Shown here one piece after another: positions 50,147 to 61,552 of a DNA stretch of 64,000 bases. Origin of the DNA: Geothrix sp. 21YS21S-2 (GTDB taxonomy: Bacteria > Acidobacteriota > Holophagae > Holophagales > Holophagaceae). Each line of letters starts with the position of its first letter. The stretch's first letter is position 1. The stretch is from contig NZ_CP132910.1 of the NCBI RefSeq assembly GCF_030846775.1, positions 2,886,001 to 2,950,000 on the forward strand, written 5' to 3'. A program made the translations under genes and the position numbers. The notes under the pieces were generated by a model, which was not told the DNA's origin, did not search any database, and worked only from the letters and a program-made list of their open reading frames with translations.

Positions 50147-50272
50147 GGGGCTTCCCGGGGAAAGTGGTTTGGATCCAGGCTACAGGACCGGCCCCCCCTT
50201 GTCTTCCTCCCAAGTCACAGCTTCCGGCCGCGCCCCGATCGTGGCAGCCTGGGAACCTCGGGAGGTGCAGCC

Positions 50273-51052
50273 ATGGAACTGGGAATCACGGGCCGCGTGG
50301 CCATGGTGGCGGCCGCCAGCAAGGGCCTGGGGAAGGCCGCCGCGGCCGCCCTGGTGAAGGAGGGCTGCCGGGTCTCCATCTGCGGCCGGGACCGGGCCGC
50401 CCTGGAGGCCGCCAGGGCCGAGCTGGGCGGCTCCGTCCTCGCCGTCCCCTGCGACGTCACGAACCCCGCCGAGATCGAGGACTGGTTCAAGGCGACCCTC
50501 GCCGCCTTCGGCCAGGTGGACATCCTGGTCACCAACACCGGGGGCCCCCCCGCCGCCACCTTCCTGGACCTCACCGAGGCCCAGTGGGAGAGCGGCGTGC
50601 AGAGCACCCTCCTGAACGTGGTCCGCATGTCCCGCCTCGTCCTGCCCGGCATGCGGGAGCGGAAGTGGGGCCGCATCGTCCACATCACATCCCTGGTGGC
50701 CAAGCAGCCGGTGCCCCTCCTGACCATCAGCAGCGCCCTGCGCGCCGGCCTGTCCGCCCTCACCAAGACCATGGCCACCGAGTTCGGCCCCGACAACGTC
50801 CTGGTGAACGCCCTCCTGCCCGGCCACGTCCTGACGGACCGCCAGCTCCACCTGGCCGAGGTGCGTTCGCGGAAGGACGGCACCACCGTGGAGGACTACT
50901 TCGAGAAGGCCAACGCCTCCATCCCCGTGCGCCGCCTGGGGCGGCCGGAGGAGATCGGCGACGTCATCGCCTTCCTGTGCAGCGAGCGAGCCAGCTACCT
51001 GACGGGTAGTTCCATCCAGGTGGACGGGGGGATCATCCAGGGCACGCTCTAG
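50273..51052 (+). CDS. Short-chain dehydrogenase/reductase family protein lacking YxxxK
   Basis: A 259-residue Rossmann protein with [19 protein letters not shown] (NAD(P) site), [22 protein letters not shown] and the C-terminal GSSIQVDGG. The catalytic segment is [20 protein letters not shown]: Ser is present, but the Tyr and Lys of YxxxK are replaced (S and R). It belongs to a FabG-like subgroup with altered active site; reductase activity is doubtful. GGAGG lies upstream of ATG 50273. Confidence 0.8.
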   Translation: MELGITGRVAMVAAASKGLGKAAAAALVKEGCRVSICGRDRAALEAARAELGGSVLAVPCDVTNPAEIEDWFKATLAAFGQVDILVTNTGGPPAATFLDLTEAQWESGVQSTLLNVVRMSRLVLPGMRERKWGRIVHITSLVAKQPVPLLTISSALRAGLSALTKTMATEFGPDNVLVNALLPGHVLTDRQLHLAEVRSRKDGTTVEDYFEKANASIPVRRLGRPEEIGDVIAFLCSERASYLTGSSIQVDGGIIQGTL

Positions 51053-51138
51053 GCCGGCCCGGGCATGGATTGGAATAACATCTTTTATAGCTTTTTTTAG
51101 TCGGGTAGGCCGGGGAGCTTGCGCCCCCGGCCCCCCTC

Positions 51139-51172
51139 AGATCCGGACGTGCGGGACTACCGCATCCGGCTC
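51139..51172 (-). ncRNA. Group II intron domain V
   Basis: On the minus strand a 34-nt hairpin runs from GAGCCGGATGCGG to CCGCACGTCCGGATCT around a TAGT loop, with the catalytic-triad-containing stem typical of domain V. Confidence 0.8.
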
Positions 51173-51176
51173 CTCG

Positions 51177-52505
51177 TCACGGTCGCTGAGGACGTAGTTT
51201 CGATGCGTAACTGATGGCTGGGGCCAGTGGGAACCGAGCCAGAAGCTTGTTCATGCGATCCCAGGTCATGCGGGCCCGCTGGGACCTCCGGTTGAGCCAT
51301 CCACGCCACCTTCGCCCAACTTCATAGCGGAAGTGCGCCAGGGCCCTGGAGTTCCCCGTGATCCCGTAATACCTGAAGTGACCGACCAGTTTCTGGTTGA
51401 TCGTCCGCCATTGCTCGCGCACCGGGAGGTGGCGGTGTTTGGCCATCCACTCCCCGATCTTCGTGAGCGCCCGACTCATCCGGCTCTTCGCGGTCTTCCG
51501 CTTCACCACCCACCGGCCGTTCTTGGCCGTGGCCCAGTAGTGGGTGAATCCCAGGAAGTCGAAGTGGCCTGGTCCCCCATTGGGGTCCCTGGGCTCCCTC
51601 GGCTTCCAGAACTCCACCAGCCGGGTCTTATCCGGGTGGATCGTCAGGCCATACCGCTCGAACCGCTTGGGCAGGACTTCCATAACCCGCTTGGCATCCT
51701 CCTCCTGGGCAAAGCCCATCACGAAGTCGTCCGCGTAGCGCACCAGGAAGGCCCGACCCCGGAGTCGGGGCTTGACCTCCCTTTCAAACCACACGTCCAG
51801 CACCTCGTGGAGGTAGATGTTGGCGAGCATCGGACTGACCACCCCGCCCTGGGGCGAGCCGGTTTCCGGGTGCGTGATGCATCCTTTCTCCAGCACGCCC
51901 GCGTTGAGCCATTTGCCGATCAGGCGCCTCAGAACGCCGTCCTTCATCCGCAGGTCAAGGATTTCCCGCAGCTTCCCGTGGTCCAAAGTATCGAAATACT
52001 TACGGATATCCACGTCAAGCACCCAGCCTCCCCCCATGTCCATCAACCCCTGCCAAATCGCCTCCAGCGCCATGTGCGCGGAGCGCCCGGGCCTGAACCC
52101 GTAGGAGCAGTCCAGGAAGTCCTGCTCATAGAGCGGTTCCATCACCATCACCACGGCCCTTTGCAGGACCTTGTCTTCGAAGGCGGGAATGCCCAGGGGG
52201 CGTTGGCTGCCATCCCCTTTCGGGATGTAGGTTCTCCGGACTGGAGGGGCCTTGTAGGTGTCGCCGTTCTTAGCCCGGTTCAGGAGGCTCTGGAGGTTGG
52301 ACTCCAGGTTTTCCCCGTATTCCTTGCCCGTCACGCCGTCCACCCCGGTCGCCCCATCCTTGCGGGTGCGCCCGAAGGCTTCCTTCATCCAGTCCAGGTC
52401 CATGTGGTAGGCCAAGGAGGTGAAAGCCACCTCCGGGTGGATCCTGGCCAGTTCTGCGATCCGTTGTTGTTTCGTGGAGACGCTGTTGGATGTCATTGCA
52501 CCCAT
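51177..52505 (-). CDS. ltrA: Group II intron reverse transcriptase/maturase
   Basis: A 442-residue protein. The reverse-transcriptase domain has TYIPKGDGSQRPLGIP, YGFRPGRSAHMALE, GSPQGGVVSPMLANIYL and the catalytic FLVRYADDFVMGF (YADD). A maturase X domain follows, and a C-terminal RSQRARMTWDRMNKLL. There is no HNH endonuclease domain. ATG 52505 has GGGA upstream; ATG 52496 is an alternative. The frame is open upstream to 52694, but that part is intron RNA. All motifs are intact, so the element may be mobile. Confidence 0.93.
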   Translation of the reverse strand: MGAMTSNSVSTKQQRIAELARIHPEVAFTSLAYHMDLDWMKEAFGRTRKDGATGVDGVTGKEYGENLESNLQSLLNRAKNGDTYKAPPVRRTYIPKGDGSQRPLGIPAFEDKVLQRAVVMVMEPLYEQDFLDCSYGFRPGRSAHMALEAIWQGLMDMGGGWVLDVDIRKYFDTLDHGKLREILDLRMKDGVLRRLIGKWLNAGVLEKGCITHPETGSPQGGVVSPMLANIYLHEVLDVWFEREVKPRLRGRAFLVRYADDFVMGFAQEEDAKRVMEVLPKRFERYGLTIHPDKTRLVEFWKPREPRDPNGGPGHFDFLGFTHYWATAKNGRWVVKRKTAKSRMSRALTKIGEWMAKHRHLPVREQWRTINQKLVGHFRYYGITGNSRALAHFRYEVGRRWRGWLNRRSQRARMTWDRMNKLLARFPLAPAISYASKLRPQRP

Positions 52506-53098
52506 TATCTTTCCCTTCAACGGTTCCGTGATCCGGCAGCTCCTTGGCTCCAGCGGGTCCCGGCGGCCCGGTTCCCCGCGATCATCGCTACTATGAGCTG
52601 CTCCGACTTCCGGCCACCCCTCCCGCGCTCCTTCGTTTCCTTCAGTTTGCGGTACCGCCCTGTGCCGGCTGTTCGCTCCCGCCGGGGGCGGCACCCCCCG
52701 GCGAGCCTGGGTTCGTTTTACGTGGCTTCCCTCACCACTGGGTTGTTGGCGGAGATGGCTGGATCTCCCAGGTTCCTGGGGAACCCCTGTGCACGTGCCC
52801 TGCTCTATGACCCCGGTGGGACCCTACGGTCAGGCCCTTGCGACCTTCGGGTGCTGTCTTCCGATCGGAGAACGGCGTCGACTCCCACGGTTGGATGCTT
52901 TCGGGGCTCCATCACACGGCCCATGCACTCCCTGTCTACGCTTCACGAGGTCGGTCGCCCTTCCCCACGCAAGACTCGGTTCCGGCTGCTGGCCAGCTTT
53001 GCCGGGCGGGGCTTGCTGCCTCCCCGCTGGGCTCCATTGCGAGGTTTCAGTCTGTCTTAGGTCATCCATCCTCCTCGCCCAGGCTTGGCCTGGCGCAC

Positions 53099-53192
53099 TC
53101 CCCGTTCATCCCCGGCGATTGAAAGCCAAGGATGCTGCCGAAACGCTGGGACCGAAGCACCCGGCGTTCTATTCGCCGGGGATGAACGGGGA
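53099..53192. repeat. Perfect 20-bp inverted repeat at the intron insertion site
   Basis: 53099-53118 and 53173-53192 are exact reverse complements (TCCCCGTTCATCCCCGGCGA). The spacer is 54 bases. The intron begins at the very next base (53098). Next to the right arm is GGGATGGACGGGGAT (about 53189-53203), shared with the hairpin element at 47.1 kb. Confidence 0.8.
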
Positions 53193-53220
53193 TGGACGGG
53201 GATGGAAAAGGGATAAGAGA

Positions 53221-53241
53221 AGGGGGCCATGCAGGCCCCCT
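53221..53241 (-). terminator. Probable der terminator
   Basis: AGGGGGCC/GGCCCCCT stem with an ATGCA loop. On the minus strand it is followed by a pyrimidine/T-rich stretch (TTCTCTTATCCCTTTT). It begins about 20 bp after the der stop. Confidence 0.55.
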
Positions 53242-53259
53242 CCTGCATCGCATCGATTC

Positions 53260-54948
53260 CTACTTCTTCTTGCTGACCTGCCGCTTGGCCGAGTGCCCAG
53301 CACGGGTGGCCGACAGCCCCTTCACGCCCCTGGACGCTCGGCCCTTGGCGGGAGCGGCCTTGGTCGCCCGGACCGGGCGGGTGGCCGCGGGCCTGGCCGG
53401 CTTGGCGGGAGCCTTCGGCGTGCGGGGCGGGCGCGGCTCGTCCGCCTCGCCCTCGGCCTTGGGCCGGTGGAAGGTGCGGGACCGGGTGGAGGGCCCCTGG
53501 GAGGAATGGGACTTGGCCTCGGCGCTCCGGCTGGGCTTCAGCCCCTCGCCGGGATCCAGGATCCTCCGGACCTTCGCGGTGCCTTCGTCCTGGCCCTCGC
53601 CCACCCCGCGCTTGCGGAAGGCGAGGCGGATGGGGGTGCCGATGAACCCGAACTGCTCCCGCAGGCGGTTCTCCAGGTAGCGCTGGTAGCTGAAGTGCAG
53701 TTCGCGGTCCGTGTTGGTCTTGATGACGAAGCTGGGGGGGCGGGTGCCCACCTGGGTCATGAAGTAGAGCTTGGGCTTCAGGCCCTCGGTGGCCGCGGGC
53801 GGGAAGTTCGACACGGCTTCCCGGAGGAAATTGTTGAGCTTGCTGGTGGGGATGCGCCGGGCGTGGGCGTCGGCCACCTCGTGGATGAGGGCGAAGATCT
53901 TCGATACCCGCTGGCCCGTGAGGGCCGACACGAAGATCATGGGCGAGTGCTGCAGGAAGCCCAGGTCCTGGCGGATCTTGTCCTCCATGGACAGCGACGT
54001 GAAGGTGTCCTTCTCCACCAGGTCCCACTTGTTCACCACGATGATCACCGCGGCGCCGGCGTCGTGGGCGTAGCCCGCGATGACCGCGTCCTGGTGGGTC
54101 ACCCCCTCCACCGCGTCCACCAGGAGCAGGGAGACGTCGGCGCGGGCCATGGCCTGCTTGGCCTTGAGGATCGAGAGCTTCTCGGCGCCCTCGTTGGTCT
54201 TGCCCTTGCGGCGGATGCCGGCGGTGTCGATGAGGCGGTAGATGCGCTCCTCCACCTGGAACACCGTGTCCACCGTATCCCGGGTGGTGCCGGCCACGTC
54301 GCTCACCAGGCTCCGCTCGTAGCCCAGGAACTTGTTGACCAGAGAAGACTTGCCCACATTGGGGCGGCCCACCACGGCGAAGCGCAGCTCGTCGCCGGGA
54401 TCGTGGATCTCCGCCTCCTCGGGGGTGCGGTGGAAGGGGAGGTGGGCCTTGATGCTCTCCAGCAGCTCGGGCACCCCGTCCCCGTGGGCGGAGGAGAGGA
54501 TGTGCACCTCGTCGAAGCCCAGCTCGTAGAAGGCGCTGTCCGGGGACCCGCCCCGCACGCCGTCGATCTTGTTGATGACCAGGATGGAGGGCTTGCCCTG
54601 GACCCGGATGCGGGTGGCGATCTCGGCGTCGTCGGGATTCCAGCCGTCGTGGGCGTCCACCATGAGGACGAGCACGTGGGCCTCCTGCATGGCCGCCTCG
54701 GCGATGCGGGTGATGCCCATGGTGATCACGTCGGCCCCGTCGAAGTCCAGGCCGCCGGTGTCCACCAGCTCGAACACCTCCGTGGGATCGCCGAGCTCAT
54801 CCAGGCAGGTCACCCGTCCGTAGCTCCGGTCCCGGGTCATGCCCGGCAGATCGTGCACGAGTGCCGCCCGGCTCCGGGTCAGTCGGTTGAAAAGAGTAGA
54901 CTTGCCCACGTTGGGACGACCACACAGGGCTACGATGGGGAGTTTCAT
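53260..54948 (-). CDS. der: Ribosome-assembly GTPase Der (EngA) with long basic C-terminal tail
   Basis: A double-GTPase protein needed for 50S assembly. Domain 1 has GRPNVGKSTLF, DLPGMTRD and NKIDG; domain 2 has GRPNVGKSSLVN, DVAGTTRD, DTAGIRRKGK and NKWD; the KH-like domain ends near residue 448 (RLAFRKRG). The remaining ~114 residues are low-complexity Lys/Arg/Ala/Pro-rich and end in KRQVSKKK, giving 562 residues against about 490 in E. coli. The tail could bind rRNA. The tRNA operon terminator lies between this gene and the tRNAs. Confidence 0.94.
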   Translation of the reverse strand: MKLPIVALCGRPNVGKSTLFNRLTRSRAALVHDLPGMTRDRSYGRVTCLDELGDPTEVFELVDTGGLDFDGADVITMGITRIAEAAMQEAHVLVLMVDAHDGWNPDDAEIATRIRVQGKPSILVINKIDGVRGGSPDSAFYELGFDEVHILSSAHGDGVPELLESIKAHLPFHRTPEEAEIHDPGDELRFAVVGRPNVGKSSLVNKFLGYERSLVSDVAGTTRDTVDTVFQVEERIYRLIDTAGIRRKGKTNEGAEKLSILKAKQAMARADVSLLLVDAVEGVTHQDAVIAGYAHDAGAAVIIVVNKWDLVEKDTFTSLSMEDKIRQDLGFLQHSPMIFVSALTGQRVSKIFALIHEVADAHARRIPTSKLNNFLREAVSNFPPAATEGLKPKLYFMTQVGTRPPSFVIKTNTDRELHFSYQRYLENRLREQFGFIGTPIRLAFRKRGVGEGQDEGTAKVRRILDPGEGLKPSRSAEAKSHSSQGPSTRSRTFHRPKAEGEADEPRPPRTPKAPAKPARPAATRPVRATKAAPAKGRASRGVKGLSATRAGHSAKRQVSKKK

Positions 54949-54962
54949 GAGGGTGGCTCCCT

Positions 54963-54992
54963 AAAAAAGTCGCGCCCTCATGACGAGGGCGC
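54963..54992 (-). terminator. Intrinsic terminator of the tRNA-Val/tRNA-Asp operon
   Basis: On the minus strand GCGCCCTC-GTCAT-GAGGGCGC is followed by GAC and six T. It begins 11 nt after the tRNA-Asp CCA end. Confidence 0.75.
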
Positions 54993-55002
54993 TTCCTTTT
55001 AC

Positions 55003-55079
55003 TGGCGGGGCTGACGGGGCTCGAACCCGCGACCTACGGCGTGACAGGCCGTCACTCTAACCGACTGAGCTACAACCCC
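55003..55079 (-). tRNA. tRNA-Asp (anticodon GTC)
   Basis: 77 nt with encoded CCA. The 5' end is GGGGTTGTAGCTCAGTCGG, the anticodon arm ACGGC-CTGTCAC-GCCGT and the T-arm GGTTCGAGCC. It follows tRNA-Val by 21 nt. Confidence 0.96.
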
Positions 55080-55100
55080 TGGTTTTCAAAGCACCATTTC

Positions 55101-55176
55101 TGGTGGGCGATGACGGACTCGAACCGCCGACATGCTGCGTGTAAAGCAGCTGCTCTACCGACTGAGCTAATCGCCC
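55101..55176 (-). tRNA. tRNA-Val (anticodon TAC)
   Basis: 76 nt with encoded CCA. The 5' end is GGGCGATTAGCTCAGTCGG, the anticodon arm GCTGC-TTTACAC-GCAGC and the T-arm GGTTCGAGTC. Confidence 0.96.
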
Positions 55177-55192
55177 GTATCGCCGAACATTG

Positions 55193-55221
55193 ATACTCTC
55201 ACGTGACACCCGCTGCGTCAA
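55193..55221 (-). promoter_or_regulatory. Probable promoter of the tRNA-Val/tRNA-Asp operon
   Basis: On the minus strand TTGACG (55221-55216) and GAGTAT (55198-55193) are 17 bp apart. Transcription would start a few bases before tRNA-Val. Confidence 0.45.
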
Positions 55222-55255
55222 GGCTAAATCCCTGGCTTGAGGTATGACTGCGAAG

Positions 55256-55283
55256 TTGAGAGAATGTCTGGCTCCCTTATCTA
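55256..55283 (+). promoter_or_regulatory. Probable promoter of the atp operon
   Basis: TTGAGA (55256-55261) and TATCTA (55278-55283) are separated by 16 bp, about 65 bp upstream of the first atp gene. Confidence 0.45.
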
Positions 55284-55349
55284 GGACCTTCCTTCCTGCG
55301 CCCCGGGCGGTCCGAGTTGAGGGGAAACGCAGGCCAATTGGAGGAATCC

Positions 55350-55862
55350 GTGCTACCTGATGTTCTGATGTCGATTGGCGGGGCAGGGATCCTTCATGCA
55401 GGCGAGCCCCAGGGTTTCATGGACGCGCTGCCGGATCCCATGAAGATCGATCCGGGGACCCTCGTCTTCGTGATGGTCCTGGTGACGGCCCTCTTCATCT
55501 TCCTCAAATACGCCTTCTTCAAGCCGATCATCCAGGTCATGGACGACCGCGAAACGGCCATCCAGTCGGGCGCCAGCCGCAGGGCCGAGGCCGCCGCCCT
55601 GGTGGAGGAGCGCCAGGCGGACTATGCCGCCCGTCTCAAGGAGCTCCGGGCCAAGGCCTTCGAGCACCGCAAGAGCCTTTCCGCCGCCGCGTCCGCGGAG
55701 AAGGAGGCCCTGCTGGACAAGGCCCGCGCCGAATCGGCGGGGCACCGGGAGCGCGCCCTGGCCGAACTGAAGGCCACGCAGGAATCGGCCAAGGCCGATC
55801 TCATGACCCAGGTGGAAGCCCTTTCCGAATCCATGGTTTCCCATCTTCTCCGGCAGGCATGA
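55350..55862 (+). CDS. atpF: ATP synthase F0 subunit b
   Basis: A 170-residue peripheral-stalk subunit: one membrane helix (PGTLVFVMVLVTALFIFLKY), then a long charged coiled coil and a helical end (ALSESMVSHLLRQA). The GTG start at 55350 is chosen because GGAGG lies 5 nt before it; the frame is open back to a TTG at 55317. It is the first gene of the operon; atpB (a) and atpE (c) are not in the window. The next gene overlaps by 4 bases. Confidence 0.8.
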   Translation: MLPDVLMSIGGAGILHAGEPQGFMDALPDPMKIDPGTLVFVMVLVTALFIFLKYAFFKPIIQVMDDRETAIQSGASRRAEAAALVEERQADYAARLKELRAKAFEHRKSLSAAASAEKEALLDKARAESAGHRERALAELKATQESAKADLMTQVEALSESMVSHLLRQA

Positions 55863-56605
55863 TGAAAATCCTCCGACCGTTCGTTTTCCTGGCCCTTCTC
55901 TGCGGCCTCGCTTCCGGAACGCCCGCCCTGCGGGCCCAGGAGCCCGCCGGCCACGCCCAGGCCAAGCCCGAAACCAAGCCTGAAGGGCATGAAGCAAAGC
56001 CCGAAGGCCATGAGGCTTCGGCCGGCCATGAGGCCGCAGCGGCCCACGAGGGCGGCCATGAGGCCACCGGCGAAGGGCACGGGGGAGCGCACCACGTCCC
56101 CTTCAAGCTCTTCGGCATGGAGCTGGGCAAGGCCGGCCAGTTCGGGATCCAGGCCTTCAATTTCGCCCTCTTCGCGGGGCTGCTCTTCCTCCTCCTGAAG
56201 GGCGCCCTGTCCAGCGCCTTCAAGGCCCGGGCCAAGGAGCTGGAGGACAAGCTCAGCCAGGCCGAGCGCGAGCGCGCCGAAGCCGACGCCCAGATCGCCG
56301 AGCTGGAGGGCCGCATGGCCGGGCTCCAGGCGGAGCTGGCCGGCATCATGGCCAAGGCCGAGACCGAGGCCGAGGCGGAGAAGGAGCGCATCATCCAGTC
56401 CGCGCAGGCCGAGGCCGCCCAGATCCGGGCCCAGACCGCCGCCGACATCGACTACCAGAAGCGCGCCGCCGAAGCCGAGCTGCGCACTCTGGTGGCCACC
56501 CTGGCCGTGGAGGGCGCCAGCCGCCGGCTCCAGAACCAGGTGACCGGCGACGTGGCCGCCCGCGTCATCGACCAGTCCATCCAGCAGGTCGGAGGTGCCC
56601 AGTGA
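55859..56605 (+). CDS. atpF: ATP synthase F0 subunit b' with signal-like leader and His/Glu-rich insert
   Basis: A second b-type stalk subunit, 248 residues. It begins with a cleavable-looking signal (LRPFVFLALLCGLASGTPAL), followed by about 50 residues made of repeated GHEA/PEGHEA units, then a membrane helix (~97-118, AFNFALFAGLLFLLLKGAL) and a coiled coil with many Ala/Glu. Two b subunits with different sequences are usual for b/b' heterodimers. The His-rich insert is unusual and would lie on the periplasmic side, where it might bind metal. ATG 55859 overlaps the preceding stop. Confidence 0.78.
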   Translation: MMKILRPFVFLALLCGLASGTPALRAQEPAGHAQAKPETKPEGHEAKPEGHEASAGHEAAAAHEGGHEATGEGHGGAHHVPFKLFGMELGKAGQFGIQAFNFALFAGLLFLLLKGALSSAFKARAKELEDKLSQAERERAEADAQIAELEGRMAGLQAELAGIMAKAETEAEAEKERIIQSAQAEAAQIRAQTAADIDYQKRAAEAELRTLVATLAVEGASRRLQNQVTGDVAARVIDQSIQQVGGAQ

Positions 56606-57144
56606 GCAACCGCCTCGTCGCTCGCCGTTACGCCAAGGCCCTCGCGGATCTGGCCCAGAAGGAAGGCAAGCTCGCCGCCTACCGGGAGGAGCTCACGGAG
56701 ATCTCCGCCCTGGTGAAGGCCAACCCCGACCTCACCCGCCTGGCCTTCTACCCCCTCCTGGCCCCGTCCCGCAAGGCCGCGGCCTTCGACGCGATCCTCG
56801 AGCAGGGCAAGATGAGCGCCACGGTGCGCACGTTCTTCCAGGTGGTGGCCAAGGCCGCTCGCCTGCCGCTGGTCCACGAGATCGCCGAGGCCTACTCGGA
56901 ACTCGTCGACCAGGCCACGGGCGTGGTGGAAGCCCGCGTGCAGAGCTCCCAGCCCCTCACCGGGGCCCAGACCACGGCCCTCACGGCCACCCTGGCCCAG
57001 CGCACCGGCAAGACCATCCGGTTCCGCTGGCAGCCGGATCCCGCCATCCTCGGCGGCGTGAAGGTCCAGGTGGGCTCCACCGTCTACGACGCCTCCCTCC
57101 AGGGCCAGCTCCGGCTCCTGAAGGCCAAGCTCCTTTCTGCCTAA
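56602..57144 (+). CDS. atpH: ATP synthase F1 subunit delta
   Basis: A 180-residue subunit at the top of F1 that links the stalk to alpha. The N-terminal six-helix domain starts NRLVARRYAKALADLA, and the C-terminal part has VEARVQSSQPL and GGVKVQVGSTVYDASLQGQL, both typical. The GTG start overlaps the upstream stop (GTGA). Confidence 0.92.
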   Translation: MSNRLVARRYAKALADLAQKEGKLAAYREELTEISALVKANPDLTRLAFYPLLAPSRKAAAFDAILEQGKMSATVRTFFQVVAKAARLPLVHEIAEAYSELVDQATGVVEARVQSSQPLTGAQTTALTATLAQRTGKTIRFRWQPDPAILGGVKVQVGSTVYDASLQGQLRLLKAKLLSA

Positions 57145-58740
<1,596 letters not shown>

Positions 58741-58743
58741 CCC

Positions 58744-61081
<2,338 letters not shown>

Positions 61082-61088
61082 GGCTGCC

Positions 61089-61505
61089 ATGACCGACTCC
61101 ATCCTCCTCGAAGTGCTTACCCCCGAACGCCGGGTCTTTTCCGCCCACGTCTCGGAGGTGCAGTTCCCCACCGCCGAGCTGGGCTACTACGGCGTGCTGC
61201 CCGGCCACACCCCCCTGGTGACGGCCCTGGGCACCGGCCTCGTCTACTACACCGAGAACGACCAGAAGCACTGGCTCACGGTCTTCGGCGGCTTCGCCGA
61301 GGTGGGTCCCGACCATGTGACCGTCCTGGCCCGCATCAGCGAGACCGTGGACATGATCGACGCCGACCGCGCCGAGGCCGCCCGGGTCCGCGCCCTGAAG
61401 ATGATCAAGGACGCCGACACCGAGGACGAGCTGGACGTGGCCCAGGCCAAGCTCGCCGCCAGCCTGGTGCGCTTGCAGGCTGCAGGGAAACCGATCGGGC
61501 ACTGA
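61089..61505 (+). CDS. atpC: ATP synthase F1 subunit epsilon
   Basis: A 138-residue subunit with the N-terminal beta-sandwich (LEVLTPERRVFSAHVSEVQF, YYGVLPGHTPLVTALGTG) and a two-helix C-terminal domain that can inhibit ATP hydrolysis. It is the last gene of the operon. Confidence 0.94.
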   Translation: MTDSILLEVLTPERRVFSAHVSEVQFPTAELGYYGVLPGHTPLVTALGTGLVYYTENDQKHWLTVFGGFAEVGPDHVTVLARISETVDMIDADRAEAARVRALKMIKDADTEDELDVAQAKLAASLVRLQAAGKPIGH

Positions 61506-61522
61506 TTGAACGACCTGGGAAT

Positions 61523-61550
61523 GAAGGGCCGGGATTCGTCCCGGCCCTTC
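61523..61550. terminator. Terminator between atpC and the convergent Fic gene
   Basis: A perfect GAAGGGCCGGGA/TCCCGGCCCTTC stem around a TTCG loop, 18 bp after the atpC stop and just before the fic stop. It is suited to stop transcription from both sides. Confidence 0.65.
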
Positions 61551-61552
61551 GT

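Larger units (their letters stand above)
51100..53098 (-). mobile_element. Group II intron, apparently complete
   Basis: A 1,999-bp retroelement on the minus strand. The 5' end is GTGCG (53098-53094). The 3' end is CCTACCCGAC (51109-51100), with the branch A seven bases from the end. It contains an intact maturase/reverse transcriptase in domain IV, a well-formed domain V (51139-51172) and domain VI (GGCCGGGG/CCCCGGCC stem). The 5' splice site abuts a perfect inverted repeat (53099-53192). It lies downstream of the der terminator and interrupts no gene. Insertion after a hairpin is known for class C introns; the class is not proven here. Confidence 0.85.

Noticed and set aside
52506-52694. 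N-terminal extension of the intron reverse transcriptase
   Set aside because: The extra codons do not resemble an RT N-terminus and lie in the structured intron RNA; ATG 52505 gives the expected protein.
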